Of a stretch of DNA of 64,000 nt, positions 31,401 through 43,051 are shown one piece after another. The stretch is from NCBI GenBank assembly GCA_015680685.1, contig MNCI01010832.1, positions 198,641 through 262,640 of the forward strand, given 5' to 3'. The stretch comes from Gnetum montanum. Lineage: Eukaryota; Streptophyta; Gnetopsida; Gnetales; Gnetaceae. The notes below the pieces were generated by a model. That model was not told the origin of the DNA, ran no database searches, and was given only the letters and a program-made list of their open reading frames with translations. Each line of letters starts with the position of its first letter. Within the stretch, counting starts at the first letter, position 1. A program made the position numbers and the translations under genes.

Positions 31401-34314
31401 GATTATTCATCTGCCGGGATGTCCTTTGTAACAGGGATGGAGGTCAACATATGGACCAACTATTCATAGTGGGTAGAGGAGGTCATGATCAGATCTTACA
31501 AGCATAATGTTGTGTTCTTTTATCCTAAAGCCTATTTCACTTAGACTAATGCATCTACGAAGTCTTTGCCACTGTTTGTTGTTTTGTTGGTCTTCACCTC
31601 ATTCATGCAACCCAAGAGATGAATCTCTTATGTAGGATATTTGGGCTTGGCTTGCCTTGCTTGCTTAGGAGCCTCAGTGTTTGGTTGCTGGTTGCTTGTG
31701 GTGGCCTCTTTGGTTGATTTGGCCATGGAAATGAAGGACAAGAGTACTGGCTTAGGTGGAGCTAGCTCTCTTTGCTCTTGGTGTTGCCTAAGAATTTTGT
31801 TAGTGAGGCATTCATTAGGCCACCTAGGTTTCCACCTAGATGTTCTGCTAGCATTACCTATAGGATGGTCCCTTGGATGAGCAGGGATTGATGCGTGGCC
31901 CATCACTGGACTTCAGGTAGGTGAGAAGTCTGCACATTATGGCATCTTGACAACAAAGGGCAAATAGGCTATTTCTACTACAACATGCTGTGGGACCTTG
32001 ACCACAAAGGATGTTGTGGATGCCTGAGGTGACACTTTGACAACAAAAGGGGACCTCAAAAGATGAGGGGGCCACAGTGTTACCAGAGGGCACACAGATC
32101 ACGAATGGTTGCTGTGTTAGCTCTAAGTTATCAATAATGCTGGTAGCATTAATGGTGTACCCTACATCAACCATGTTTAGAGGGTCCTTGTAGACACATA
32201 TTGATTAGTTTTGAGGGTTAATTGGGTTGGTAGCATCAAGGACCAACTTGCCTCTATTAATTATGCATTGGATGTCATCTTGCAGAGCCATGCAAAAGTC
32301 AGTGTTATGGCTAAGTAACTGATGGTAATGGTAGAACCTATTTAGCCTAAAATGCTTAGGGATTAGAGGCTCATTAGGGGAAGTAGATGCTAGGTTCCTC
32401 AAGAGCTCATAGTATCTATCATGTCTCTTGTGAGCATCCTTAGACATCTACTTATACTAGATTCGTCCAACCTTGAGTAGTTGGTCCAGGAGTTTCGACA
32501 CTTTTAGAGGTAATGAGGTGTGCTTTGAGTGGTCCTTGTGCTCAAAGTTGGACCTTAGGGTAGCTTACCTTATGATCATTAATGATGTAGGTTGGTTGCT
32601 TGCTATAGTGCTAGGGTTAAAAGCCTTGTTGTTGGTTGAGGCCTTGGGTGGCCTAGCCATTGGCTTGGGGTTAGTTAGCTTGGCCTCATTGGCAACCGTT
32701 GCCACAATTGTGGTTTGTTTGCCCTTGTCCTTGTCCTTCTTAGCATAGGCCACATAGGCTAGGTCCTTGCTAGCTTTCACCACATCTTTTATGCTCTTAG
32801 TTTGAGCAAATGCTTCACTCAAGGATTGTATAACTAGATAATGCAACTTTGACTTAATAAAGTCATTCACTACATCCTTGAAGATTGCTAGCAGGTGCGT
32901 TTTAGCAATGGGCTCATAGATTTCATTGAGTGATCTACTCTAGTGTTGTATGAATTTCTTCTTGGGCTCTAAGTGGCCTTGCTTAATTTGCATAAGCTAG
33001 TTGAGGGTGGCCTCTAGCTTCAAGTTATACTTGAAGCATGTGACTAATTGGTTGAGGAGATCCTCCAAAGAGGAAATGGAGGCCCTGGGTAGCACACAGT
33101 ACCAATCTAGTGCCTTGCCAGTTAAATACATGGTAAACACATGTAGGATGGCATGTGGCCATGCTTGTAGTAAGACACATTTGGACCTGAATGTCACCAG
33201 GTATGCATTGGGGTCCCATTCACTGTTGTATTTGGTGAATTGGGGGAGTGGGACCCTAGTAGCAGTGTTAGTGGTGGAACAACAGGACTAATTAGATTGT
33301 CCTGATAGAAGTCCATCACATGAACCATTTCAGAGGAGGTAGCCTTAAGCTACTTAACCTCTTTCCTTAAACTTTAGATGAGTTGGAATGCCTAATCCAG
33401 GCTCAAGGATGTTGTGGTGGGTTGCATCGGTTGTGCTACCTGCTCTGCTGGTTGTGTGGCCCACAACTTGGCTACAGGTTGTGGGGTCATGTGGGAGATT
33501 TTTTGTGTAGGTTGTGCCATGGGCACAATGGTTAGGGTCCACCATGCATCTATGGTTTACGCCACCATGGAGGGTACCAATGAAATAGAGATGACGTGCA
33601 ATGCCTGAGTCATTTGGTGCTAGGAGGGATGCATGGTGTGCATGTAAGTTTGCATGGGCATGATGGTTACTGGTAGAGAAGATTGAATAGGCTATGGTTG
33701 TGCCACAAAGGGTACATTGAAGGGAGGTACCACATCTTGATGCATGTACTGGGTTTGGTGGGTCGCCACCACAAACATTGATTTGGGAGGTGACATCGAG
33801 GTTATCACTATCTCTAAGAAGATAGATGGGCAGGATTGTGGAGGAATGAAAGTGGAGGTTGTTCACTTGAAAGAGGTATGGAAAGAGTTATCATGTTTAG
33901 ATCAAGCTTCAAAATCATCCTGATCATCTTGTAGGAGCTCCTTGTAATTAGTCCTTGCCTTAGATCATTCATTAGGATGAGCTGGGCGAGCATCCACTGA
34001 TAGGCCTCGGTGAGCAGAATAAAGTTGATAGCGGAGGGGAAGTATCCTTGTCCATTTTGGTGTATGAGCTCATAACTTTGTTTGGCCTCCATGTCTTGGC
34101 AATCTACAAATAGTCCCACCTAGAGCTTTGCACAAATGAAGTTATACTACTCATCGTTCAGGACCATGTACTCAGGAGGTAGGCTGTGCAACCTGAGGGA
34201 TTACCTTTGCTCCACCATGGTAGGACTGGTAGTGTGGTTAACTTGGTTTTTCTATTGGGTGGGTATGACCATGAATGTGCTTGGAATGGAGGTCAAAGGC
34301 TACTTAAGGTTCAT
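31401..34314 (-). pseudogene. gag: gag of element 2
   Basis: Starts at ATG 34314-34312, aligned with the gag start of element 1. The core lies at about 33200-32560, with TFRSKCVLLQAWPHA, ALDWYCVLP, LNQLVTCFKYNLK and MNDFIKSKLHYL. The zinc-knuckle-like segment near 32340-32280 reads FYHYHQLLSHNTDFC. Between N-terminus and core is a Met/Pro/His-rich linker (about 33870-33300) as in element 1. Stops and frameshifts break it. It would be the particle protein. Confidence 0.78.
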
Positions 34315-35014
34315 GATGCAAAGGGGAAAATGCAAAAGGTTGCTAGTTGTAAAAGATAGGAAAATGATTGACTTTGCTGATTGAAAAAAATGGTTAAGTA
34401 TGAAAATAGAAGAAAAAAAACTAAGTATGGGAACTGCAGGAAAGTGGCTTAATGTGAAACATGCAGAAAAATGGCTAACTATAAAAACTATGAAAAAATG
34501 CTAACTATATAAGTTGTTAAAAATAGCTGAGTCAACTATGCTCTCTACGTTGAGAGTTGACTATGCTCTCTTCAGTGCCTAGAATTTAGCTAAGTGTTGA
34601 ATGTGCACTTTGGGATTGCTATGTAGGGTTCCAAGGGAACCAACAATGGGGTCTAGTCTACACCCATCAATTTGTAGAAAAATCTTGCACTAGTTTCAAA
34701 GGTAGTTAACTCTTGCAGATAACTCTAGGTTTGTAGATAACTCTAGGTCTACGCAAACCTCTTGGTTCCCATTCATCCCTATGCACCATGTGGGGTCTAC
34801 GCTAGCCTAGAGTTAACTATAAGAAGGCTGAGGAGGTACATGGTGTACAAACAGGTATAGTAGGCAGTGTAGTCACAGTCTTAGGGTGTCTAGGCTATGA
34901 AAACTAACGTCCATGATGAAGTCTGTGCTTATCGGGTTGGCCGTCATGGTGTCCTATGGTTTACGGTGCTGGGTAAAGGTGCATGCTGATGTACTAATTC
35001 TCGCCAACCAAAAA
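34315..35014 (-). other. Leader and primer-binding site region of element 2
   Basis: Untranslated leader. A primer-site candidate reads TTGGCGAGAATTAGTAC on the minus strand (35007-34991), aligned with TGGCGC at the element 1 site but decayed. Repeated CTATGCTCTC words occur near 34538-34575. No coding seen. Confidence 0.5.
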
Positions 35015-35996
35015 TGCCAAGTGCATTTGAGTTTTGCCAGCTGAATGCAAAAATTTCCAACCAAAATGCTTCGATGTCACCTGTAAAATGTAGAACACTA
35101 GGGTATTTATAGGGTTAGGGTTGCCATGAATTGTGGATTGGGTGCCATGTGGTAGTGGGATAGTTGGGACTATGCTACATCCAACTACGCTCCCCACTAA
35201 AGAAAATGGTGTTTTGTTGGTGTGCTTCAATGGACCCAGCAAGACTACCAAATTGTGACTATGTAGCCCAAATAGATGTGTGAGTGCTGAGGAGACCACA
35301 ATGTACCTGAAAAAAATGCAAAAAATGCAAGCTTGGAGGCTATGCTCCAGGACTACACTGTCCATTGTGTGATGTGGTGTTGAGCATAGGTACAATTTAG
35401 GGACAAATGGGGGATGAAAAAAGAGATAAAACTTGTGTGATCATGCTTGCTAGAGGTGCGTTAGAGCTAATGTGGATGCTAGTGCTACATTCTGGAGGCC
35501 TCTGGAGTTTATTCTGCATGACTACACTCGACTATGCTCTAGAGCATAGTTTCAATAGTTAGACAAATTTTGCAAAACTGAGCTTTAGTGTTGACTACAT
35601 TAACTATGCTCTAGAGTGTAGTCCTGAAAATAGGGAGTGTAGTCCTGACACTTAGGAAAATCTTGTAAAAATTGAGCTTCCAAACTACCTACGCTTGACT
35701 ATGCTCTCGAGCATAGTCTTGGTAGTTAGAAAAGTTTTTGAAAAACTAGTCTTCATGTAGACTACGTTGACTACGCCTAGAGCATAGTAGGGACTGTAGC
35801 CTAGCACTTAAAAGATTCTACCAAACAGTTTCTTCCATCCCAAGCAAGCTTGATAGCTGCTAGCTTGACACTTAGGAAAACTTGCAAAACTAGACTTTTA
35901 TGTTGACTATGCTCTAGAGTGTAGTCTCAATAGTGAAGATCGTGGTCTTGACACATAGAAAAAATTTTCCTTGTGTTGATAGTTAGAAAAATTTGT
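35015..35996 (-). repeat. 5' LTR of element 2 (outer border approximate)
   Basis: Lies upstream of the primer-site region and contains a minus-strand TATA box (CCTATAAATACC, about 35100-35112) identical in core to element 1's LTR. A palindrome cluster lies at 35530-35926. The right border is put where gag of element F begins; terminal bases and a target duplication were not identified. Confidence 0.55.
35530..35926. repeat. Cluster of palindromes in the element 2 LTR
   Basis: Five copies of a palindrome around CTATGCTCTAGAGCATAG at about 35530-35550, 35603-35623, 35697-35718, 35768-35790 and 35905-35926. Sequence between copies includes repeated words like TTAGAAAAATTTTG. The position in the LTR parallels the different palindromes of element 1. 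Confidence 0.75.
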
Positions 35997-36810
35997 AGTT
36001 GAGACATGGTGGCTCAAATTTGGTGGTGTTTCAAAGACTTTCAATGGTATAGATGGTACCAATGCTTTTGCAAGTTGGTTGAAGGCACTTAAGAAGCATT
36101 TTCTATTAGAAGAGGTACCAAATAACTTGAGGGTACCTATTGCTAAATCTAGATTAGAAGATATGGCTTCTACATGATGGGAAAAGGAGTCCAAGATTAT
36201 GATAGACAAAATGGTCAACCTATTAGAGATTGGGATATGATAAAATATAGGTTGAAAAGGAAATTTGAACAATCTCATCAGAGACAAGAAATCATTATGA
36301 AGTTGAAATTCCTAAGGCAAGGTGACAAGGATGTCAAAGAATTTTACATCAAATTTTGTAATCTATTCCATCATGCTAAGGTAAACTAGGAGGAGTATGA
36401 GCAAGCTTCAATCTTTTTAGGAGGTCTCAAAATGGTGTGCTGGCAATAGTTGTCCTTTTATAAGGCTTATGATTTGGTACTCAAAGTTGAGAAGAAATTA
36501 GGTGGATTTGGAAATAGAAGCAAACAAACTTCTAAGGGGAAGGAGAAGGGATCTAAATCTGAGAAGGGAATCAAATCCAAATCTGAAGGAAGGAAGGTAG
36601 CCAAGATAAGAAGATTGAAGGAGGTGATGAGAAGGATAAAACAAGAAAGAACCTAAGCAAGGGAGGTAAGGGTCAAGGTAGTAGCTTGTCAAAATTTTAG
36701 TGCTTCAAGTGAAGAACGGGGACATAAGCAATGGGAATGTCTGCTTTACAAGGCAACCAAGGGAAAAGATGTGAAAACCATGGAGGTGGAGGAGACATTA
36801 AGCTAAGATA
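35997..36810 (+). pseudogene. gag: gag of fragment F
   Basis: Frame pieces FGGVSKTFNGIDGTNAFASW, LKALKKHFLLEEVP and then IKYRLKRKFEQ, KLKFLRQGDKDVKEFYIKF match the Retrotrans_gag pattern. A Lys-rich tail follows (KGKEKGSKSEKG, about 36530-36650), then a damaged Cys-rich stretch near 36700-36760 (CFK) that may be the zinc knuckle. Frame changes near 36170 and after 36655 show it is broken. Confidence 0.75.
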
Positions 36811-36939
36811 TTGAGAGAGGTAATCCTAATGCTCCAAAAATTAAGGATGTTTCTGAATTAAATTCTTGTGCATTCATGGGGAATGTTAATAGAGGAGATC
36901 ATCATGATAGGAAATTTTTGTTTTGGATTGGGGCTAGTT

Positions 36940-37300
36940 ATTTTCTTAGTAGGGAATGGATTCATGTTTTGATTGATGGGGAGGCAAAGAAAATGTTATT
37001 TCTTCTAAGGTAGTTACTAGATTAGGTTTGGTAACTAATCCTCACCTAAGACCTTATAAGGTGCATTGGTTAGCTAAAGATTTTTTTTAAGAGGTGAGGG
37101 AACAATGTACCTTGAAATTTAAAATTGGAACTTTTCATAATGTTGTGAGGTGTGATGTGCTTCCAATAGATTGTGCTAATGTAATTCTTGGTAGACCTTG
37201 GAATTTTGACAATGGTGCTAAGTTTGATGGAGTAATAAATATCTAGAGTGTTGTTAGACCTGATGGAGTCCATGATTTAATTTTTATGATAGCTAAATAA
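36940..37300 (+). pseudogene. Protease region of fragment F
   Basis: Reads HVLIDGEAKK, then KVVTRLGLVTNPHLRPYKVH, then CDVLPIDCANVILGRPWNFD, the usual chromovirus protease layout. The catalytic D-S-G-A is changed to D-G-E-A. A frame change occurs between the active site and KVVTRLGL. Confidence 0.75.
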
Positions 37301-37439
37301 GTGAGGAGACAAAGATCACTTAATGCTTCTTTAATCCATCTAGGAGAGAAGGAATATATTATGGAACATGATGATACCATTTTTGGTTTTGTTGTTATGA
37401 AAACAATTACTACTAACCATGATGATGTGTAGGTTGAAC

Positions 37440-37781
37440 TTCCTACAGGTGTGCTAGGCTTGAAGGAGAAATTTCCCTAAGGTGTTCAAGGGGGAATTGG
37501 ATGGACTACCATAGATGAGGAATGTACATCATCAAATTGACTTCATTCTTGGTGCTACCATTCCAAATGAGAGAGATTATCTAATTGCACCAAATCAGAG
37601 GGTTGAATTAGAAAGGAAAGTAGAGGGGTTACTTGCAAATGGCTTCATGAGGGAATCCATTTAACCTTGTGAAATTCTAGTGGTGCTAGTGCTAAAGAAG
37701 GACAATGATGAATGGAGGATGTGCATTGATTCTAAGGCTATAAACAAGATAACAATGCAATACAAGTTTCCTATTCCGAGG
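37440..37781 (+). pseudogene. N-terminal part of RT, fragment F
   Basis: Contains HHQIDFILGATIPNERDYL, then RKVEGLLANGFMRESI, then MCIDSKAINKITMQYKFPIP, the fingers region of gypsy RT. Sequence stops at the N before the catalytic YxDD region. Confidence 0.8.
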
Positions 37782-37782
37782 N
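37782..37782. other. Single undetermined base at a strand switch
   Basis: The only N outside the large gap. RT of F on the plus strand ends here and protease-side sequence of D on the minus strand begins. This may be a real breakpoint or an assembly join. Confidence 0.8.
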
Positions 37783-38175
37783 TGATTGTGGGCACCTACT
37801 AAATCTAATTGTGAAATAGCTAGGATTTTGAGATTAGCATGTAAGACTACTTATTTATCTTTACAAGGGATGTGTATTTATTGATGTAAGGGTGATGCAA
37901 TAGCACAATGGTATGTTAATTAAGTTCATCCTAAGATAACATTAATTCTAGATAAATCTCTAATGATACCAAATATAGCCTCAAACATGATCATACTCCC
38001 TATAGAAAAAGGTAGTTTTATCATTTCTAGGATTTCTAATCTAGCCTCACTAAATGAAACTAGAGAAGAATTGTAGTTTGAGTATGTGCCCTATTTTTTG
38101 AGGTTGAGATGTTCAATGACTACTCATGAGATGACAATGGTTCTAGCTCCATCATCCACATGTATGAATGGTAGC
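37783..38175 (-). pseudogene. Protease of element D, second part
   Basis: Reads PFIHVDDGARTIVIS (active-site motif DDGA, about 38145-38158) and later SRINVILG, T.LTYHCAIASPLHQ, the C-terminal gypsy protease signature with decayed G-R-x-W. It continues the frame ending in RDNVSL at 61647 across the copia insertion. Confidence 0.7.
38171..38175. repeat. Target duplication of element C, left copy
   Basis: GTAGC, repeated at 61642-61646 on the other side of the copia element, 23.5 kb away. The host reading frame is restored when one copy is removed. Confidence 0.85.
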
Positions 38176-39366
38176 TAATGATCATAGAACTTAGAGGAGG
38201 GGGGTTTGGGGGAATGAACACAACTAATTTTAACATGGTTCCATAACTTGGGTAGTCCATACTCAAAGGGTATATCACTTGCATACATATGAACTTTGTT
38301 CCTTTAGAAATGTGGTTTGAAGGGTACCACATCCTATATAGCTCTAAGCTCATCTCTAGAGTGATTTGATGCCATGAATCCGCTTAACCTCACAAGGTCC
38401 TAATAAGCTTAGAATGTGGGTTCTAGGATCTCACAACCTTTACAACTTGAGCTCCACTTCATAGTGTTGTGAAATTACACCAACATTCAATCTTGTAAGT
38501 TTGCATCAAGCTTAAGGATGATGCCTTCTTGCAAGAAGCACATAAACCTCACATGGCAACAAAGGAGAAACAAGAATTGCAAGGAAAGGATGCAACTAAT
38601 TTTCTAGTCCTTGCACTTTGAGGTATAACATAATAAATCTCTTACAATAGTACAAAAGATAGTACAATGAGGCACACAGATACAATAGAATGATATGCAC
38701 AATGATTGCTTGATGTTGATGCTTGCTTGCATTCAAAACTTGCATATTCCCCATTATAATGATGTCTTATTATAGCCTCAATGTTTTTGAAATCACCTCA
38801 AAATCTGTGCAATATCTATCTAATGGTCACTCGATACATCTTCTTCAAGATTGGGATGTCTGTCTGCATCAAACTAGCATTTTGGATAGATGTCTTTATC
38901 ACAATGGAGATGTCTATTAGGAGACATCTACATGTAGACGTCTTCTTTAGATCGTAGGTTTCTACATATAGAAATCTTCTCTGGATAGTAGAAGTCTACT
39001 ATTTTTGCTAGACATCCTCTCTACTTCATCTGTGTCTCAACCGAGACATCTTTTGCTTACTAAAGAGGTCTTCTCAGCTTTTTATATTTACTTCTCGAGG
39101 CTTCCTTTTGTTGATATGGCTCATCTTTGATATTGGAACGTTCTTCATTTTGCTATATGATTCATCTTTATCCTTGCTTCCTCTTAAGTCCTTGTAGACT
39201 TCACTTTGACATCTCATTGTAGCTCTCATTCCTTGAGTATTCATTCATGTCTAACAAGTCCTTGTGGTCTTCACTTTGCTCCTTCAAGCCCTGGAAAAGC
39301 ATCACATTCCACAACATCCTATATTCTTCATTTTCCTTAATGTTCTGACATACCAAAAGGTTAACA
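38176..39366 (-). repeat. 3' LTR of copia element C
   Basis: 38176-38650 matches 61096-61597, and 39330-39362 matches 61605-61637. It has a TATA-like TATAAAAAG on the minus strand near 39085. Terminal bases are decayed (TA instead of CA at the end). About 1190 bp. Confidence 0.8.
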
Positions 39367-39599
39367 ATATTACTCTTTTTGGTGATATCCAAAGCTTAAG
39401 AAAATGGGTTAGTAGACTCTTGAAATATCTCTAGTCATATAAGTCAAACATCCTTAAATTTCTCAAGTTAGCAGAAATCATCTTAAAAATTCTCCTCCTT
39501 TTCAAACAACAGCAAGAAGGAGTGGGATAAAAATTTTTCTAAATAGGTGCAAGAGAAAAAAAACTAGGATTTTTTGTTTATTTGTTTCTAATTTTAAGG
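39367..39599 (-). other. 3' untranslated region of copia element C
   Basis: Between the RNase H end and the 3' LTR. Minus-strand reading contains purine tracts (GAAAAGGAGGAGAA and AAAAAGAGTAATAT), the second next to the LTR, candidates for the polypurine tract. No coding. Confidence 0.5.
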
Positions 39600-39853
39600 T
39601 ACAAGAGCAAGAGAACTTGCCAGATAGGACCAAGTCCTATTCCCATATCTTTACATAGGAAAGTTAAGTGCTGTTTGTCAAGGGATTTTGTGAAAGCATC
39701 AGCTAGTTGATTGGCAGTACGAATGAACTCTAGTTTTATGTGTCCTCATTGAGTATGTTCATGTATAAATTGATGTTGAGTTTCAATGTGCTTGGTGCAA
39801 GAATTTTGAACAAGATTTTTAGTCATGTTGATGGTGCTATTGTTGTCACTAAA
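39600..39853 (-). pseudogene. C-terminal RNase H of copia element C
   Basis: Reads SDNNSTINMTKNLVQNS, CTKHIETQHQFIHEHTQ, KLEFIRTANQLADAFTKSL, the usual copia C-terminus. It continues the frame that breaks off at 58578, on the far side of elements A and B. Confidence 0.85.
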
Positions 39854-40025
39854 TGATGAGTGGTGGAGTATCCAACACCCAACCATACGAGATATGAGTA
39901 TTCACACACAATCTTGGTTGAACTCCACAAATAAGGCAATGTGATTATACTAGTAATTGATTAGCATTCATGATCATTATCTTCCAATGTGAGTTAGTAA
40001 AATCAATGCGTATGGTTTAACTTAC
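39854..40025 (-). repeat. 3' LTR of element B, outer piece
   Basis: Begins TGATGAGTGG and matches 57789-57958. The LTR continues at 48569 after element A. Confidence 0.85.
40021..40025. repeat. Target duplication of element A, left copy
   Basis: CTTAC here and CTTAT at 48569-48573, one mismatch. The uninterrupted LTR at 57955 supports a single copy in the original site. Confidence 0.75.
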
Positions 40026-40911
40026 TAATGAGTAGTGAGATATCCTTACACAACCATATGAATAAGAAGTGTTCATGCATGATTTGGTTGAATTCCATGG
40101 ATGGGACCAGTTTTTGTATCTAGATTGTTATGTTTTGATTATAGTTCACTATCTTCCCACTTGGACTAGTGGTAGCTTTGTCATGTATGATTTAGTCCAA
40201 AGTGAGGTATATGATGTTGTATAATTCTATGCTACTCCTAATCATGACAAAGAGATGAATTAATTAAGATATTGAACAATGGAGAGTAAAATCTAAACTA
40301 GCCTACATGTGATGAATATCCACTCTTAATCATCCGTACATGCCTTGGACTTTGTGAGACTACTTTTGTGATTTTCAAGTATATGTCACTGGGTGTGCCA
40401 TATGATACATCACTGGATTACCAAGTACTTACACTTAAGCACTCGTGATTAAGGTGTACACATTTCGCTTAATGACAAGAATAGTAAATAGTAATAAATG
40501 GAAATGTTAACTAAAGGAAATAGTAAATAATTAATAATTAAAAGCAATAATAATCTAAGAGAATGCTGCAATGATGAGAGTAATCTTGATCTTTATTTCT
40601 AGTCATGTAATGTGTCTAAGTTTGTCACACTCAAAAAAAGGTGCTATATGATTACAAACATTACATTGTAGGCATGCACTGGGAATAATAGAACTCTACA
40701 AAAGACTATCAAAAATTGAGAACTAAAACTATCTGCTGTATTGTTATTGTATTGTCTCAACCATACATCCAAGTGCTATATTTATAGGCTAGTGTAGAGG
40801 AGACAATATTGAATATCCAATGTTTCTTCTTGGCTTTAATATTGGGTATCCAATATCAGGGCTCTTATATCAAGTATCTAATATTAGGGCCAACAAATTC
40901 ATGACTCATCA
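40026..40911 (-). repeat. 3' LTR of element A
   Basis: Matches 47724-48568 over its length. TATA box CTATAAATATAG on minus near 40775. Ends in ACTCATCA on the plus strand. Confidence 0.88.
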
Positions 40912-40921
40912 TACCCCCACA
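40912..40921 (-). other. Polypurine tract of element A
   Basis: Minus-strand TTGTGGGGGTA directly precedes the 3' LTR (TGATGAG). The matching tract in element B is CCATGGGGGTA at 49276-49286. Confidence 0.7.
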
Positions 40922-41099
40922 ACTGAATGAAAATTGGTCTTCAAGTTAAACAAAATGAGGAACAAGTTCTTTACAAAATATTAGGAAGGTATGGGATTAT
41001 TGACTAACTTAAACAATAAACAAAAAAATTGACTCTTACATGCCATAGTGGTGATTTATAAAAATGGGACACAATATGATAAGACAAAAACTCAGAAGC

Positions 41100-43051
41100 T
41101 CATGTGGTGCCCAGAGGCGATGGCTCCTCCATTGGTTGCTTTCCTTTGTTGTTAGGCATGTGAAATTTGTAGTGATCAAGCAATGTTTGCAACTTTTCTT
41201 CTTCCATCCATGGGTTGTGTACTGTTGAGGCTACTAAACCAATGTGTGCTAGTGTTGATACATCCCAAGGACATGGTAGTTGTAAAAACATTTGATTGGC
41301 CTTCATGTACCAGGCTGTAAACTACCATCATTTTTGCTCAAAGGCCCTAGCTTTTTCTCTTGGTTTGTGATAATCTATCAATCTTTTGGCTAGGTCTAAG
41401 GCAGCATCCCTCTATCCATGGTATTTGGCTTTAACCACCTCTAATTCCAAGTTTTCTATATGAAGCTTTTGCAAAGCATCTTTTATATCCACAAACTCTT
41501 TCTCATATAATGCATAAGTGGTTGCTACCTATTTTTCTAGCTTGCTACAAGGTCGACCTATTGTTAACATGGCAAGGTTGGCGTATCTGAGGTTAGCCAA
41601 CGCCATGTATTCTTTTAAATTTTCAATTTGTAGGTCTTTATTCTTTACTTCTGCTTGGTGGACCAAGGCATAACTATCCAAAATTAGCCCTATTTAGATT
41701 GACTGGGAGCACAACAGGCACATTGAATGATTCTTTAATATTATATGTAATCACTTCTACTGTGCCTGCTGCATCCTAATGTTGCATTATCACAACTGTG
41801 GCATCTTCTCTAGTTTTAAGCATTACTTGGAAGGATGCAACATTTCTAAAGATTTTCCTAGACCACTAGGATTCTCCTCCTAATTTAATAAGATCTCCCC
41901 ACTTGTTAGATAAGTTGAAATAGTGGGCTTTATAGCATCATTGATTACTCTGAAGCAATTGGATTCATCTCTACTTCCTTAATTGATAGCTTTAGTAATT
42001 TTTTGTAGATGGCTCATTGAAGGTCTATAATTTCTGGGTGATGGAGCTTGTGTTTCTGGGCATTGTTTAGGCTCATGTTGTATTTCTGCTTCTGGCCCTG
42101 CTTCCTTCTTCAGCTCTTGCTGTTCACCAAGATCTTTTCTTGGTGCTGTATGTTTGAGGAGTTTAGTAAAGGAAGCATTTTGAGCCTTCCTAGGGATACC
42201 ATTCATATATCCTAGGATTCTAATGCATTTGCATAACTTTCTGATTAGGGAAGGGAATGGGAGTGTTAGTTTACCTACCTTTTTCTCCTCAAATTGCCTC
42301 GAAATTTCAATGAAGTAGAACTAGGGAAGCTTGACCACATATTTGCCCATTAAGATAGCACTTTCCTTGGCTACATATGTTGAGACTCAGTTAAGACCTT
42401 TAGTGGGAAATAGATGGTATGTACTGATATGGAAATATGCCCTCTCCTCCAAAGTTAGTTCATTATATGTTTTGTCTTCTTTACTATATGCTCATTTCAG
42501 CCATAGTTTTCTTGTGTTAGGGTCAAATTTGGTGGACAGATGGGCTACTTTAGCCCCTTCATTTAGCAAATTAAGAGTTGATATAATTGCCTTGATTGAA
42601 AAAAAGACATTAACTCCATAGATGTTTATAGTGGTGCCTTCATCTTTGTTATGCTAGAATTGGTGGATCTCACCAAGGTACCATTTGCCACTGTTTGAAA
42701 GAATGGGAAACAAGGATGACACCTGAAGTTGCATCTAGACTACTTCTTGAGAAAACTTCATAAATGGGCCAAAACTCATTTCCATGATGACCGAGGTCAA
42801 CATGGACTTTTCTTAAATGGTTGCGAGGCAATCAGGGGCAACATGAGATGTTGTTCCTACATGGGAGCTAGTGGTTTTGTGACCTATCCTTGGATTGATT
42901 ATCCAGTAGAAAGGGCCTATTGATGGATGCTAAAATATTGGGCTTCCTACTCTTTGTGTTTTGCATGTTCACCTTGTTGTTCCCTACCACCTTGTGGGCA
43001 TTTGGGAGCTCTTTGTGAAGGTTCTCCCTATGCAGCTCTTTTTGGGGCCAT
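41100..43051 (-). pseudogene. Coiled-coil ORF of element A in place of RT/integrase
   Basis: Start MAPKRAA at 43051 is followed by a stop; the end GTT-stop at 41100 is shared with element B. Recognisable blocks: WYLGEIHQF (about 42660), KGLN-VSTYVAKESAILMGK, KVGKLTLPFPSLIRKLCK (about 42250), then NLKEYMALANLRYANLAML (about 41600) and a heptad-rich coiled coil (KLEKQVATTYALYEKEF, DALQKLHIENLELEVV). The middle coiled-coil part seen in B (50000-50760) is largely missing here. The LPFP.LI..LC block recalls uncharacterised plant transposon-associated ORFs. Function unknown. Confidence 0.65.

Larger units (their letters stand above)
20337..35996 (-). mobile_element. Tat-like Ty3/gypsy retrotransposon (element 2), 3' end displaced
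   Basis: Minus-strand copy of the same family as element 1, reading from high to low coordinates: 5' LTR, leader, gag, protease, tandem repeats, intron-like block with antisense gene, RT/RNase H/RNase H/integrase. After integrase it breaks off in the post-pol tandem repeat at the exact 3' LTR end of element 1, so element 1 appears to have inserted into this repeat. The missing 3' LTR should lie left of the window. The copy is more decayed than element 1, with frameshifts as well as stops. Confidence 0.8.
35997..37781 (+). mobile_element. Truncated chromovirus-like Ty3/gypsy fragment (F)
   Basis: Plus-strand gag, protease and the first part of RT, with no LTR on either side. It starts next to element 2's LTR and ends at the single N at 37782, beyond which minus-strand sequence of element D begins. 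Order gag-protease-RT and wording resemble plant chromoviruses. Confidence 0.7.

Noticed and set aside
33354-33866. 170-residue open frame on the minus strand
   Set aside because: It is an alternate frame of the Met/Pro-rich gag linker of element 2; the true gag frame, alignable with element 1, runs beside it.
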